Part shown: one piece after another, positions 34,641-46,978 of the stretch
How the letters are laid out: each line of letters begins with the position of its first letter
Numbering within the stretch: the first letter of the stretch is position 1
Source: Morchella semilibera
Taxonomy: Eukaryota; Ascomycota; Pezizomycetes; Pezizales; Morchellaceae
Direction: 5' to 3'
Assembly (NCBI GenBank): GCA_009192285.1
Contig: WBVU01000005.1
Span: forward strand, 938,768-1,002,767
DNA: 64,000 nucleotides
Program-made: the position numbers and the translations under genes
The notes under the pieces: generated by a model
Database searches by the model: none
The model's input: the letters and a program-made list of their open reading frames with translations, nothing else
What the model was told of the DNA's origin: nothing

Positions 34641-37600
34641 GTCCTTCCATGCTATTCTGTTTCCCCTCATTGCATGTCCCTTTGAAGGTTGAATAGGCGG
34701 AGGGTGCAAATTAGCAGCTCTTTAGATTGGCTTTTCTGCAAATTGTGGTGGCGTTATCTCCATTTTCAAACATTGTTGATTGGTGGTGTAACGTTCCGCT
34801 TTTTCTGGTTTAGTGAACTGAAGGTTTGAATATGCTTATTCCTTGAGCGTTCTCAAAGGAACTTCCAATGGGACCTCTTCACTTTCTCCATCCATTTAAG
34901 TATTCTGATCTTGCGATCTAATCTTGATGCATCTATTGGAGAACCCTTTTCAAACTCCCATTCTCTTTAAATGCACTCTATGCGTTCTATGTTCTTGACT
35001 TCCCCATCCACCATGGTTATAGATCGAGGAGAAGATCCTAGACTATACGTCAAGCTGCTTTTGTCTATGATTCCAGATGTAGGATAAGCTCCTGCTTCTA
35101 GTTGTTTCATTTGATGAGAGATGTAAGGAATTCCATCAAAGGCTGAGTCAAGGGAAGACCTAAGCGTTGAAAGATTCTCAATCTGCTTTATCCCATTGAA
35201 CGCTTCCAGTTGAGGGCAGGCTATCCTTATTCAAATTGAATCAGATACAAATCAAATCGAATTACCTTCATTGATCTGATCCTGTTGCTGCTTTTCATCA
35301 CATAGGTCCCCAATGGAAGGTAGTGTTTTCACCGCTGTAGATGCAAAAGCTAAGTCTAGATACTGAGCCTAGTCCAGTTCTATATCTAGTTGCTGATTCT
35401 GGTTCGTTCATGATAGTAAATTTCTCAGTTTCCAGGAGTTAACCAAATGCTTCCATTGTCGTTAGTACGTGTTGCTGAGTCTCCAACCATGGATGATGCA
35501 AGTGAGTTCTCCAGCTATAATTCTTTGTAGGGACTTGAATATTAACCAATACTCCTCCCCACCGTATAGTTCTCATTGCTGTCCAGGATTCTTCATTTAT
35601 AAATATTAAAGAGGTTACGCGCAGTAATTTAGGGGTGATATCTCTAATTGCTTGTAAGTTCTGGTCGTTACGATATCTGGTTTAGGTTGATATGATGAGT
35701 GGATTGAGTGTGTGTCTAATTGAAGTGTGTTCTTGGTGTGTCATCTGATGTGGAAGATTACTATCGAAAGGAGGGTGTATTTCATGCTCCAGAACCTGCA
35801 ATTACGCCAGGCCATAACAAAATTCCTGAACTTCCAACATTGCTTCTGCGTCTCATAACTGAGTGCAGCATCCAATCATTGCAGTATTGTGATTCTTGGA
35901 ATTTATGTCTATTATTTGCATTCTGTGGAATTAGTTGTTTCCCCATCATAGACTCCTTTCATTGTCCTGTATGGCGTGAAATTGAAATAGAGTTCTGACA
36001 GGCAATAAGAATATATCTGCTTGTCTCCTCGCAATTTGCGGCATTTGTCGAAAGTAGGACAACCTTTTCTCTAACCTTGCATTTAGGCAGAATGTTTTGA
36101 CTGGTCATGTCCGGCTCACACAGATAACAATAGGCTGTCCTTGTGCGCAATCTCAGCCATGTTCCAATCTCTGACTAGTTCTTCATTGGTTCTGTTTCTT
36201 TATGTATGTACTCAGCTCTGTGTACTTGGCCGAAATTTCCAATCCCTCCTAGAGAGCATGCATGTAGCATCATTGCGTTGCTACGGCAATCATAACTGAA
36301 GCTGTATTTTCCTACTCTCTTTTCGGGTGTTTTCATATTATCTAGGTTGGTACTATGGACTCCCGTATTAGTTCTTGATTCGCTTCTCCAGCCTCCTTCC
36401 CTGAGCTTGTCAGATTTCAGTTCAAGATGATGCCGTGTACCGCAAGCTTGAACCATGTCTCTTTCATTGCGAGATACATACACTGATCAACCTCTTCAAG
36501 CTCTTTCAAGTTCGTTTTATAATCAGTCCGCAATTGAGTCTCAGTGAATGATCTCCTTTGCTGAAGAGCATAAATTCCCCTCTGATTCCATACTTGCTCC
36601 TGCCTATTTGAATAGCTTGGTCTGCTTTGGCTATAGTGAATCCCTGTTGATGGGTTTCTGAAGCTGATCAGTGGGGGAGTGCCCATCCTTAGTGTTACCT
36701 AATCACGATAAGTTTTAGTATACTGAGTTTTGGAAGTTTGTCTTAGCACTTTGTGGCCCCGTGTCCTAGTTCCCCTATTCCTAGTAACAGTTGCCCAAGT
36801 ATCCTTCTGTTTCTCCTGTGTGAACGGGTTTAAACAATGCCTCTCGATGGACTGGTTGCTCCTTGAGCTCTTGCGGTTGAAGTTTGGTTGTCCGGTGCCC
36901 TGATTGGTGTTTCTGAGCGATGATTGTGGTATAATTCTGTTATCTGAAGCTTTTCATAGATTACTCATTGCATCGAACTTTGCTTTCTTCATTTCATGTG
37001 TTTTTTGTTTTGCGCCAAGACTGAAATTTAACAAGCGCTCAAGCTTTGAATGTTCTGTAGTTATGAGCTGTCATTGATCTCTACGATCCGATCAGACTCT
37101 GCATGGAGAGACGCAACCCAAGTCGTGTATGTTCAGCTTGAAGACCAAAGAAAGTAGGCGAAGCCCCAGAACGTGCCTGAAGCCGGTCTATCCAGAAAAT
37201 GCATAATAAAAAATACTCTAGGTGTATAATCTTGACCAGAGGCCTAGAGACACTCTAATCTCCAATGTCTCAGTCGCTCGCACACAACACTCCCAACTCC
37301 ATACTCCTCTACCAGAATGTGAACTAATGTATAAAAGCCCAATATAACACTAACTAACCCATAATAAAAATAAAACTAACTTAAAAAAAACAATAAACTG
37401 GAAATAGTATCAAAAACACTGTACTTAACTATAAAATTGATTCTACTTTTTCTACCACTCACAAACTTTCTAAATTCGCAAACTCACTCTTGATACGTCA
37501 AACGTAACTCAGGTGTAGACTGATCCACCCGGGTAAGTAGTGACCTATCCGATTCACTATCAGAAATAATATTTCTTCCCAGTAATTTCTCATCTTGAAG

Positions 37601-39455
37601 CAATTCCCCCCCTCCATTTTCAGCTTTGAGAGGCATTTTGTTTCCATTCGGCGTTTTGTTTCGAGTCCCACTTCTGTTCTGCAAAGGCTCCGTCTCAAAC
37701 AGTTATTGTGACACTATTTCGTTCCGCAATGTTTTGTTCCTGCAAAGCGTTTTGTTTCCAGAGAGTGTTTCGTTTCCGTGAAAGGTTTCGTTTCAAGACT
37801 GTAGCTCATTGTGGAGCAAAATATGCTCAATCTGCATTATCTTCTCAATGCTCAAGGCTTTATCTGATGGCATATTGTCCTGTGTGGGGTTTGTTGGCAC
37901 TTGTTTTGTGGTGTATTGATTGAGACATACCAGTAAGGACATGTACGCATTACTTTGATGGAGCCGTTTAGTCCATTTGATGAGGCGAGGATGTTGTGGT
38001 TGAGTCTATTTGATGGGTGGGGATGTTGTGGTTGAGTGGCTTTGCTGAGTTGGTAACAGAAGTTAAGGGTGAGTGGGGTTAAGTCCTGATATATCCGGGA
38101 TCTGAATTTAAAATACTCGCTGTAAAACCTCTCTATTCCATCAAGTACGTTGAAAACGGTGATAGTTAGCTTATAGACAAGCAGTTGCTCAATTTTTGGG
38201 GCTTGACTTGAGCGATAGCTATGTCTGTTACTTTGGACAGTTGAGAGGAGGTCCCCTCAGAGCAAGGTAGTGGAGTTTGGTAGTTTTGTTTGCTTCGTGG
38301 TGGTTGTGGTTACTAATTATGGTGGTTAGATCTGGAGGAGTTGTTCCATAAGATGGTGTTGGATCCATCCGTGGTTGCGGAGTATTATCTTGTCTATCCA
38401 ATGTGGTAAATTGGTTTGGGCGTGGTCTCGTCAGATTGGGCTTGTAGGGGTCTGTTATATGTAGCAAAGCTATTTGATGATAATTATATTGGGGGTCTGG
38501 AGATTGAGGATGTGGGTTTGGTGGGCTTAATATGCTTGTATGATGTTGTTTCTTTTGTTTAAAATTGGAGGGCTATATTTCGTTCGTATTTGCGGTTTGG
38601 AGTTAGGCTTTTTTGGGATGAAGATCAACTTTTGGGTTGAGGGATTATTACTGTATTTTATTACCCTTACTACTACATTTATTTCTATATTACAATAGGG
38701 GCCCCCTCTGGTGCATTAAAGTTTATCTTTATTATTTTACATTGTTTAATTATGAATAATCATTATTTCTAAGTTTTCTCCAGACTTTGGAGATTGAGTT
38801 ACATTGTTGTTTGTAGTAAACTTTGTCTTGGGATGAAGAAGGGACTTGGGAGGTTTAGGGTGGGTACTAGGTGACATTGAGTTCGTTTTTCTATCTCCAG
38901 CATATAGTGTTGTGGATGTTCACGAGAGTTGTGTTTTGTTTGAGTCAGTATATTTCAATTACTGTATTATGGACTTCTCGTGGGTCGTAGTTGCTGGACC
39001 ACACGGTGGATATACCCGTTACTCTCTCTCCTAATAGCTACTTTAGTTATCCAGTCCGGTCTTTCTCCATACACCCTCATGATCCTAATGGATCTAGGAG
39101 GCTTCGAGGAACTAGCTTTCGATGATTTAGGCAAGTGGTAAAAAGAGATATAGTAAAAAGCATACTCCTAACTAAAAAATTAACACCAAGCACCAGCCTT
39201 ATATAAAAACTCACTAACGCTGATGCCTTAAAATCCCCTAGCCCTAAGCAAAAAGAAGGGCACAAACCTAAACAAAGCCTATAACGTACTCCTTTACGGG
39301 ATTACAAGCACGATCTGAGGTCAGGGTTCCCGTCGTACCTCTGGGAAACCCTGACGCCCTACTCCTTTCCAGCACTTCTGACGTTAAGGTTCCGAGAAAC
39401 GAGGAACCCTAACTTTTCCCTAACAAACCCTACCGCTTCCACGCCTAACAACAGC
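34641..39455. other. Long stretch with no recognisable gene
   Basis: Open frames up to about 100 codons occur on both strands but none carries a motif I recognise and none is supported by splice context. It may hold the decayed 5' part of LINE copy 2 and other old repeats. The only clear structure is the 18-bp minisatellite near 37716-37800. Confidence 0.4.
37635..37800. repeat. Imperfect 18-bp minisatellite
   Basis: Units with a GTTTYGTTTCC core start at 37731, 37749, 37767 and 37785, exactly 18 bp apart, with a shorter unit at 37716. Two further units at 37635 and 37653 are also 18 bp apart. The rest of each unit is variable. Confidence 0.7.
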
Positions 39456-39460
39456 TCAAG

Positions 39461-40094
39461 TGTGACGGAGTAACCTGACGCAAAGAAGAAGATGACAATG
39501 ATGACGCAGAGGGACTCGAGGAGCACAATGTACTCGACGAGGGGGCCGATGAAGACAGGGACAACACCAGGCAAGGCACAAAGCACCGGCACTGGCCGAG
39601 AGACAAAGAACAAAGCAAGGTCACAGAGCACAGAGCAGGGAGAGTGAGACCGAAGGGACCTCAACGAGAACGATGAGGATACTATGGGTTTCCTCTTGTC
39701 AGAGGATCGAGTCTTTTGGTACGAGAGATATGCTTTAGAAATAGGAGTGATCCTATGTACTGAGATAACAGGGAGACGTGACAGAGAGAAAAGAAAGAAA
39801 GAACTAAGGAAAACATCTACGCTGACTATTTAACACAACCTCCTCCACTAGTCCAATATGACTATGCCTCCGCTCATAGAACCTCATAGAAACCTGTTAC
39901 TACCACACCCGTTAATCCTCCCACCATCTCGCGATTCTACAATACCAATCATCACGCCAATCGAAAACCTCCCAAATTCTAATTAGACGACAGCCTCCAC
40001 CTCGCACTCCCCGCTCTCGCTTAACATTTCCCTAACAACCACAACCGTACATCGCCTACCAAACTGTCGGGACACATGCCAAGACGCCGGGACA
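39461..40094 (-). repeat. 3' LTR of element B2 (left copy)
   Basis: 634 bp. It differs from the right LTR mostly by one- and two-base insertions and deletions, for example GTGATCC against GTAGATTCC and AAGCACCGGC against AAGCACAGGC. Confidence 0.92.
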
Positions 40095-42079
40095 GATCAG
40101 TCCCCTCCAAGGGCCTAGCTCCTGATAGGCCGAGGTTTCGAAGGGTATTGGTCGTGGAATGTTTTCCTAATCTCAGGACTATGCTCCAAATCACCCGAAG
40201 ATTGCCAGGATGGTTCTTCATATCCAACATATCTAACCAAGTACTCCACCCTTCGCCCTCTCTTCCGCGAATCCAATATCTCCGCTACTTCCCATTCAGT
40301 CTCTCCTTCAACTTCCACCGGTGGGGTGGTTCAACAATTTGTCCGGGAACAGGATCTCCAACTGTCGGCGATAATAATGAAACATGAAATACCGGATGTA
40401 TTTTCATAGAGGCAGGTAACTCCACCTCGTAGCATAAGGGCTCACAATTCGTTTGACCGGGTAGGACCAATTGTTTTCCAGTCAAGTTTTTTCGAGGGTC
40501 GTTTTGTCTCAATATTTAGAGTCGAGAGCCAGACAAAACGCCAACCGCATATCGAGGTGCCGGAATCCGGTGTAAGTTGGCCATCTCCTCCTGTATCTTC
40601 TGCGCCCTGAACATTTCACTTTTCAGGAAATCAAACACCTGGGACATCTCCCGTGCCAACCCATTAGCCTGGTCCTCGTTTTACCGTCTGTCCGTGCTGT
40701 AAAGGTCCGAATGTCATCCTCGGGTGTCTCCCATAGTTAGCCTGAAAGGGGGACATATTAGTAGTTTCGGAGATGTGATTATTGGTAGCAAATTCAGCCA
40801 GAGGTAAAAAATCCACCCAGTTATCCTGTTGATATGATACATAACTTCGGAGATATTGTTCCATAATCGCATTGGTCCTTTCTGTTTGTCCATCGGTCTG
40901 AGGATGGAATGCTGTGGAATAACGAGGGGCAATTTCCAGCCGTTCACAGAGAACTTTCCAAAATTCGGCAGTAAACTGTGTCCCTCGATCGGAAACAATA
41001 GTCTCTGTAGCCCATGTAACTTCCATACCTGTTCCAGGTATAGACGAGACAGATCCCTGGCGTTAACATTCTCCGTCGTAGGAATCAAATGCTTCATCTT
41101 TGTCAACCGATCCACCACTACTAGAATGGCATTAAACCCATGACTCTCCGGAAGTCCCGTTACAAAATCCATCGTGACATCCGTCCAGGGTCCTTTAGGC
41201 ACCGATAGAGGGCGCAAAACTCCTTGTAGGGATTATGGTTCGTCTTGCTTCGCCGACAGGTATGGCAATTCTGGACATAGCGATCTGTATACTTCCGCAT
41301 GGTCGGCCAATAATATTCCCGGCTGAGAAGTTCCAAAGTTTTTGATCGTCCAGGATGTCCAGCAGAGGGTTTATCATGATACTCCCGTAGCAGGCAGAGC
41401 TTGAGTTCATCAAAATCAGGGACATAAAGAAGATTCCGGTAAAGCAATAGCCCCTCCTCGCTCTCCTTGCACTCAGCCAACGAGATCTCTTTCGATTGTT
41501 GAACGCCATTTCGGAGCATGGATAGAATTTTGTTTGGAAAGCTATCACTCTGGTAAGCTTTGTTAAACAAATCAAGTACGGGAGACGATCCTTCAGCGGG
41601 TTCATTTGACAAAGAGCCCGCTAACAAACTTATCTTTGCATCTAAATTCTCCCTCTTTAAGACCACTCGACTTTGTTGTCCAGTCTCTCATCCCCTTCCT
41701 TTGGTAAATCCTTAGGCCTCCTGGTCAAAATATCAACCTTCCTTCCCTGCTTCCCGGGCCTATACTGAATAACAAAATTAAACCGAGACAAAAACTCCGC
41801 CCAACGGGTTTGACGTCTATTCAGCAATTTAGTCGACATAAAGTACTCAAGATTGCGATGATCTGTAAGTACTTTGACTTGAAATTGAGCTGTCTCCAAA
41901 TGAGGTCTCCATTCCTCGAAGCAACGAATAATGGCTAACAACTCCTCATCGTAAATTTCATAATTGCATTCTGCTGGCGAGTGTGTCTTGGAGAAAAAAG
42001 CGACCGGGTGCAGAACTCCTTCATCATCTCGTTGTGATAATATCCCTGCCGACACATAATCTGACGCATCGGTTTCCAC
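40095..42079 (-). pseudogene. Element B2 RNase H, integrase and chromodomain
   Basis: RNase H at 42079-41657 ([67 protein letters not shown]). Integrase zinc module at 41605-41240 (SAGHPGRSKTLELLSREYYW, CHTCRRSK), catalytic core at 41217-40714 with DVTMDFVTGLPES and [12 protein letters not shown], and [19 protein letters not shown] at 41026-40664. C-terminus at 40512-40285 and chromodomain at 40318-40115 ([33 protein letters not shown]). Four or more frame changes occur within a region that otherwise retains all catalytic residues. Confidence 0.88.
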
Positions 42080-43740
42080 AAATAAATTCTTTCTCGGGAT
42101 CAGGGTGCATCAATATGGGAGCGGTGGTAAAAGCAGTTCTTGAGTTTCTAAAAGGCTTGTTCAACTTTTGGGGTCCACTCAAATCGTACATGCTTTTTGT
42201 CAGAGTAGTCAATGGCCGAGCCACTCGGAATAAGCATATATAAAACGTCGATAGAAATTGGCAAACCCAAGAAATTCCTGAACCTCCTTCACTGTCTTGG
42301 GCGCTTCCCAGTCCACAATTGTCTGTACCTTAGCAGATCCATCTTCATTCCTCCAGGGTCAAGATCATGCCCAAGTATTTCGTCTCTTGTACGCTGAATT
42401 CGCATTTCTCTGGTTTTAAATGGACCTCATTAGCTTCCAAGGCTTCCAGTACTTGTTGCACATCCTGTTGATGTTGTTCCAAGGTTTCCGAATAAATAAG
42501 AATATCATCCAGATAAGCAGTAGCGCAACGATCCAGAAAGGGGCGAAGAATATCGTTAATCCAACGTTGAAAGTAGCAGGAGCATTAGTTAAACCAAAAG
42601 GCATCACCAAATATTCCCAATGTCCATAGCGTGTTCGAAAAGCCGTTTTCCACTCGTCCCCTTCTTTAATCCTAATCTGATTATATCCCTATCGTAGGTC
42701 CAGCTTGGTAAAATAATTAGCACGGCTAAATTGGCCATCGTCTCTGGTGTAAGGGGAAGAGGGTATCGATCCTTGACCGTAATAGCATTAGCTTTCGATA
42801 ATCAACACACAAGCGTAAGGAACCATCAGCCTTTTTAACAAATAGCACCGGGGCGCCGGCTGGAGAATTACTAGATCTAAGAAATCCTTTCTTCAAATTA
42901 TCGGCCAAATAGTCCCTTAACGCCTTCAACTCTTCCCGTGACATGCTATACATGGGACCAAAGGGTGGTACTGTTCCTTCCTGAAGTTTGATCTCATGGT
43001 CATAGGGACGATGTGGTGGTAGTCGAGAAGCATTGGGTCTCATCGAACAGCTGTCGGAACCGCTGATAACCAATTGGAACCATTCCATCAGGGTTGGCAG
43101 GCATCTCCAATACTTTGTTGATAGCATAGAGGGTAGTCGAATAAATTTGCACAGTAGGGTCTTGCGAAAGTTTCTTAAATGATCGAGGAGTAATTGCCGA
43201 AATATTTGTAACAGGCCTTTCGGGTGGTGAAGTTGAAATTCCTCGAGCAATAATAGGTTTGTGTTGGCTATGCAATGTTCAAGACACACTGATGACTCGA
43301 AGCGAATCTCATTCCTTCCACTATCAATTAAAACTCCATGCTTCCTCAGCCAAGGATTCCCATCACAATCGGGTAATGTCCCAACTTTGTAACAAAGAAA
43401 GGACACTCCTCCACATGTCCATTAATTTCCAATTCCAGCGTCACCTTCCTGGTCACCTTCCCCGACTCGATAGGCCTTCCATCAATCACATCAATCTCCC
43501 TCTCAGTCCGTAAATTTTTCATCTTTAATTCATGGCGGCGCACAAAGTCTTCATCAATAAATGCATATCCCGACGCTCCAGTATCAATCAAAGCATAAGT
43601 GGGTACAATGGATTTTTTATTTTGTGAAATAGAACACACTACAATCAGTTGATTCCCATCCATCTCCCCTTCTGATACTGAAAACGTTGAAATAGACACC
43701 TGAGAGAAAACCTTTGGAGGTCCCTGGGCTATGCCGCCTA
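42080..43740 (-). pseudogene. Element B2 protease and reverse transcriptase
   Basis: Protease frame 43699-43346 with ALIDTGASGYAFIDEDF and DVIDGRPIESGKV. The linker and RT N-terminus lie in 43406-42726 ([50 protein letters not shown]), frameshifted after VDYRKL. The palm with YLDDIL lies near 42520-42490 and the thumb at about 42300-42225. At least four frameshifts. All motifs match B1 and E. Confidence 0.86.
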
Positions 43741-44973
43741 GGCCAGGGACGAATCTTTTAACTCCTCCTCATCCGACAATACCTCCTCTTCCTTTTCCTT
43801 CTTTTCCTTTCTTGCTTCCAACAACGCTCCCCTCATCCTAGGTGCTGCCCTTCCCGAGGGCGAAAGCTTACAGTCTCTAACCAAATGTCCAACCCCCCGC
43901 AGTAATAGCAACGATTCTCCACACGACGTGCCTCCCTTTCTCTGGGATCCGGGCGACGGTAACTATTAGACAAATCCATGGGAACAGCTCCCCCAGGAGT
44001 ATAGGAAGGTGGGGCCGCTGGCGCAGCATTCTTCGTGGTGGTTGGGGTGGTCCTCGTACGACTGGGGATGTTGCTGGTGCAACGGGGGGACGGGAGCAAA
44101 GGCCGCGGAGCAGGAGCACTTGGAATCTGAAAACGAAATCTCCCCATCCTGGCCTGTAGCGCCCGTTGCTTATTATCAAGACGTTGAAGAAGTAGCCTGC
44201 AGTCCTTAATCGTAGTTGGTGTTTCATTCTGAATCATCAGGGCCATTAGGTCCTGGTTAAGTCCTTCCAACAAACATTCAATCTTAGCCGCTTCGTTGAA
44301 CTCAGAGTCGGCAGCATATCGCTGAAACTCCGCAAAGTACTCAGAAAAGGTGCGTTGGCGCTGCCTGATCTCCCTCAGATTTCGAGCAGCAGTGGCGGCG
44401 CGGTCTGGATCCCCAAAAGCATTATCCAAAATTTCAAAAAAACTCCGCCATGGAATCGAGAGCGATTCCTTCATCTGTAATATAAACTAAAAATTGATCC
44501 GCCGCCGGTCCTTCCAATCGAGAAATAGAATACGCAAGTTGTTGAGCCGCGGTAGGGAAGCGATCCAAATTAGCCGTGAGCTTAATCTGAAGTTGTCTTT
44601 GGAAAGTCCTGAGAGTCTTGCGATCGCCCCGGTATTTCTCCGGGTCGGGTAGCTTCTCGGATTTGGATGACTTGGTTAAGTCGTCGTGGATCCCTCTAAC
44701 CTCCTTTGACTCCTTCTTGCAGCTTCTTGATCTTAGCCCGTAGTCCCTGGATTTCTTTGTGGAACTCGGCCCGGCCTTGTTCGCTTTCGGAGTGATGGGT
44801 GGTGATGTCGACCGCATATTGCTGGACCCCTCCGTGCGCTCTTTGGAGGAGGGCATACGCTTGCTTCGCTTCTTCCGTTGCGGCGGGCTCCACTTCAGGG
44901 TGAGCGACAAAGAACCCTTCGAGATCCGTATGGAGCTTTTGATAATCAAATGCATTGGTAGCAGGGCGGTCAT
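43741..44973 (-). pseudogene. Element B2 gag
   Basis: Begins at the ATG at 44973, as in B1, but a missing base shifts the frame within ten codons; the genuine N-terminus (NAFDYQKLHTDLEGFF, then a coiled coil ending AKIKKLQEGV) is read in another frame to about 44700. The matrix/capsid part follows (KLPDPEKYRGDRKTL, SRLEGPAADQFL), shifting again near 44440 into FGDPDRAATAARNLREI, FSEYFAEFQRYA and LLEGLNQDLMALM. The zinc knuckle begins CYYCGG near 43910 and is broken by a frameshift before its His. A hairpin spans the gag stop (43718-43749). Confidence 0.85.
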
Positions 44974-45034
44974 GGTGAACTGTGGTGCGAGGAACTCGGA
45001 CTGTGCTAGTCGAGTGAGGATGGTCTCGTCTTAG

Positions 45035-45665
45035 TGTGACGGAGTAACCTGACGCAAAGAAGAAGATGACAATGATGACGCAGAGGGACTCGAGGAGCAC
45101 ATGTACTCGACGAGGGGGCCGATGAAGACAGGGACAACACCAGGCAGGCACAAGCACAGGCACTGGCGAGACAAAGCAAGAGCAAGGGCACAAGAGCACA
45201 GAGCAGGGAGAGTGAGGACCGAAGGGACCTCAACGAGAACGATGAGGGATACTATGGGTTTCCTCTTGTCAGAGGATCGAGTCTTTGGTACGAGAGACTA
45301 TGGCTTTAGAAATAGGAGTAGATTCCTATGTACCGAGATAACAGGAAGACGAGACAGAGAGAAAAGAAAGAAAGAACTAAGGAAAACATCTATCGCGACT
45401 ATTTAACACACCTCCTCCACTAGTCCAATATGACTCATGCCTCCGCTCATAGAATCTCATAGAAACCTGTAACTACCACACCCCGTAATCCTCCCCACCA
45501 TCTCCGCTATTCTACATTACCAATCCATCACGCCATCGAACCTCCCAGAATCTAATGACGACAGCCTCCACCTCGCACTCCCCGCTCTCGCTTAACATTT
45601 CCCTAACAACCACAACCGTACATCGCCTACCGAACTGTCGGGACACATGCCAAGACGCCGGGACA
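45035..45665 (-). repeat. 5' LTR of element B2 (right copy)
   Basis: 631 bp. On its own strand it ends CCGTCACA, followed by CTAAGACGAGACC at the primer-binding position, like B1. Confidence 0.93.
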
Positions 45666-45926
45666 TCAAGCACGTAACCTTCTGGGATCAAGCAACTAGA
45701 TGGGAAAATTAGTATCAATACCAAAGCCCAGCCTATGCCCCTACAACTAAGCCGCGACAAGACAAGCAACCAACAAGGGAAAGAAGGTTAACATAACACA
45801 TACAAAACAATCCCAGTAGACAAATACCACCAGCCTGGCAAGAAAAGGGATAGCCTTAACATCCCCAGTCTTAGTCCACTACACCAACAGTAGGAATCCA
45901 CACGACATAGTTACCTGACAGTCACG

Positions 45927-46872
45927 TGTTACGGGATTTGGAGACAGGAAGACCAGCGAAGCCTCCCTATGCTACTGAACTCCCAATTGGGGCCCAAGAG
46001 AGGTACAGTGGTGCCAGTATGGGCCAGATTGCGGAGTTGCAGAATCACTAGTTAAAAAACACGTTTTCGACCCCGAAAATAATCCCCGGAGCGTCAAAGC
46101 GCCAGCACAGCCGCTCAGGACACCGGTGGGTAGATGAGGGGGCAGCAGTTCAAGTTTGGGATCAATCGGACCAAAGCTGATCAAACGGCGAAGGTTTTGA
46201 GAAAGCTGACGCTGGTGACTTCTCAGGGAAAGGTAAGACTACCCGACACCTCCGGTACCTAATCGTTGATAGTTCTAATATTGAGCCATGCTCCTTAGTG
46301 ATAGATAACGATGCGGGGAAAGAGTTGGCGAGTGAAGTCGAGGCCCAGTACTAAGGAGTTATCCGGTAGGCTGACTCCGGCACTTCCCCGCTGACGAAAA
46401 ACTAAGTGCATGCAGTAGCGCGAGGTAACATGAGGGATTTAAAAGACGTTGGGAACATTGGTGTTAGTGTTTGGTCTCCTTAGCAATTATCAGGGTCTTC
46501 TGGATCTGCTACATATTTGTTGTAACGATAGTTCTTAGTCCGCGTGACATTTGCGCGGGATATAAATACAGTGTCATTCTCTGACTTTGTTGAAATCATC
46601 ATCGACGAAGAAAGAGTCTTAACAATATAAATCTATTACCTCTATTCTATACGCTCTTAGTGGTCCTTGAAAATATCTACTTGAACCAATCTTCGTGTTA
46701 GCATTACCCCAATCTAAACAACTTTCTATACTCGTCGGACTAGCATCGGACCGCGGAGATTCTAGTTACGTTCAGACTGAAGTGACCCCGTTCCTTTCTG
46801 CCTTTGTAGTTAGCGTTTCGGACTCCGAGCTCTTACAGTACTACTCTGATAGTCCGGTGCGACACCCTAATA
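45927..46872 (+). repeat. 5' LTR of element C
   Basis: 946 bp, TGTTACGGGATTTGGAG to GACACCCTAATA. It is the reference copy for the solo LTRs at 14429, 19931, 23559 and 62537. Downstream GTATATCGTTGGCTCCCAGG (46873-46892) could be the primer-binding site (TGGCTCCCAGG). Confidence 0.9.
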
Positions 46873-46978
46873 GTATATCGTTGGCTCCCAGGTTCACCTG
46901 GAGTTCTCAAGAATCACAACTTTACAAACAAAACAATGGCTGCCAGGCTATAATACGAAGCAGAGGAGGACTCCGTAA

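Larger units (their letters stand above)
39461..45665 (-). mobile_element. Complete Ty3/gypsy chromovirus, element B2 (minus)
   Basis: 6205 bp bounded by LTRs 39461-40094 and 45035-45665, ends TGTGACGG/GGGACA as read on plus (TGTCCC...GTCACA on its own strand), with a perfect 5-bp duplication TCAAG (39456-39460, 45666-45670). It contains gag, protease, RT, RNase H, integrase and chromodomain in order, but with frequent single-base frameshifts. Same family as B1. Confidence 0.95.

Noticed and set aside
46873-46900. TGGCTCCCAGGTTCACC as part of a tRNA gene
   Set aside because: It sits right after an LTR and has no cloverleaf around it; a primer-binding site is the better reading.
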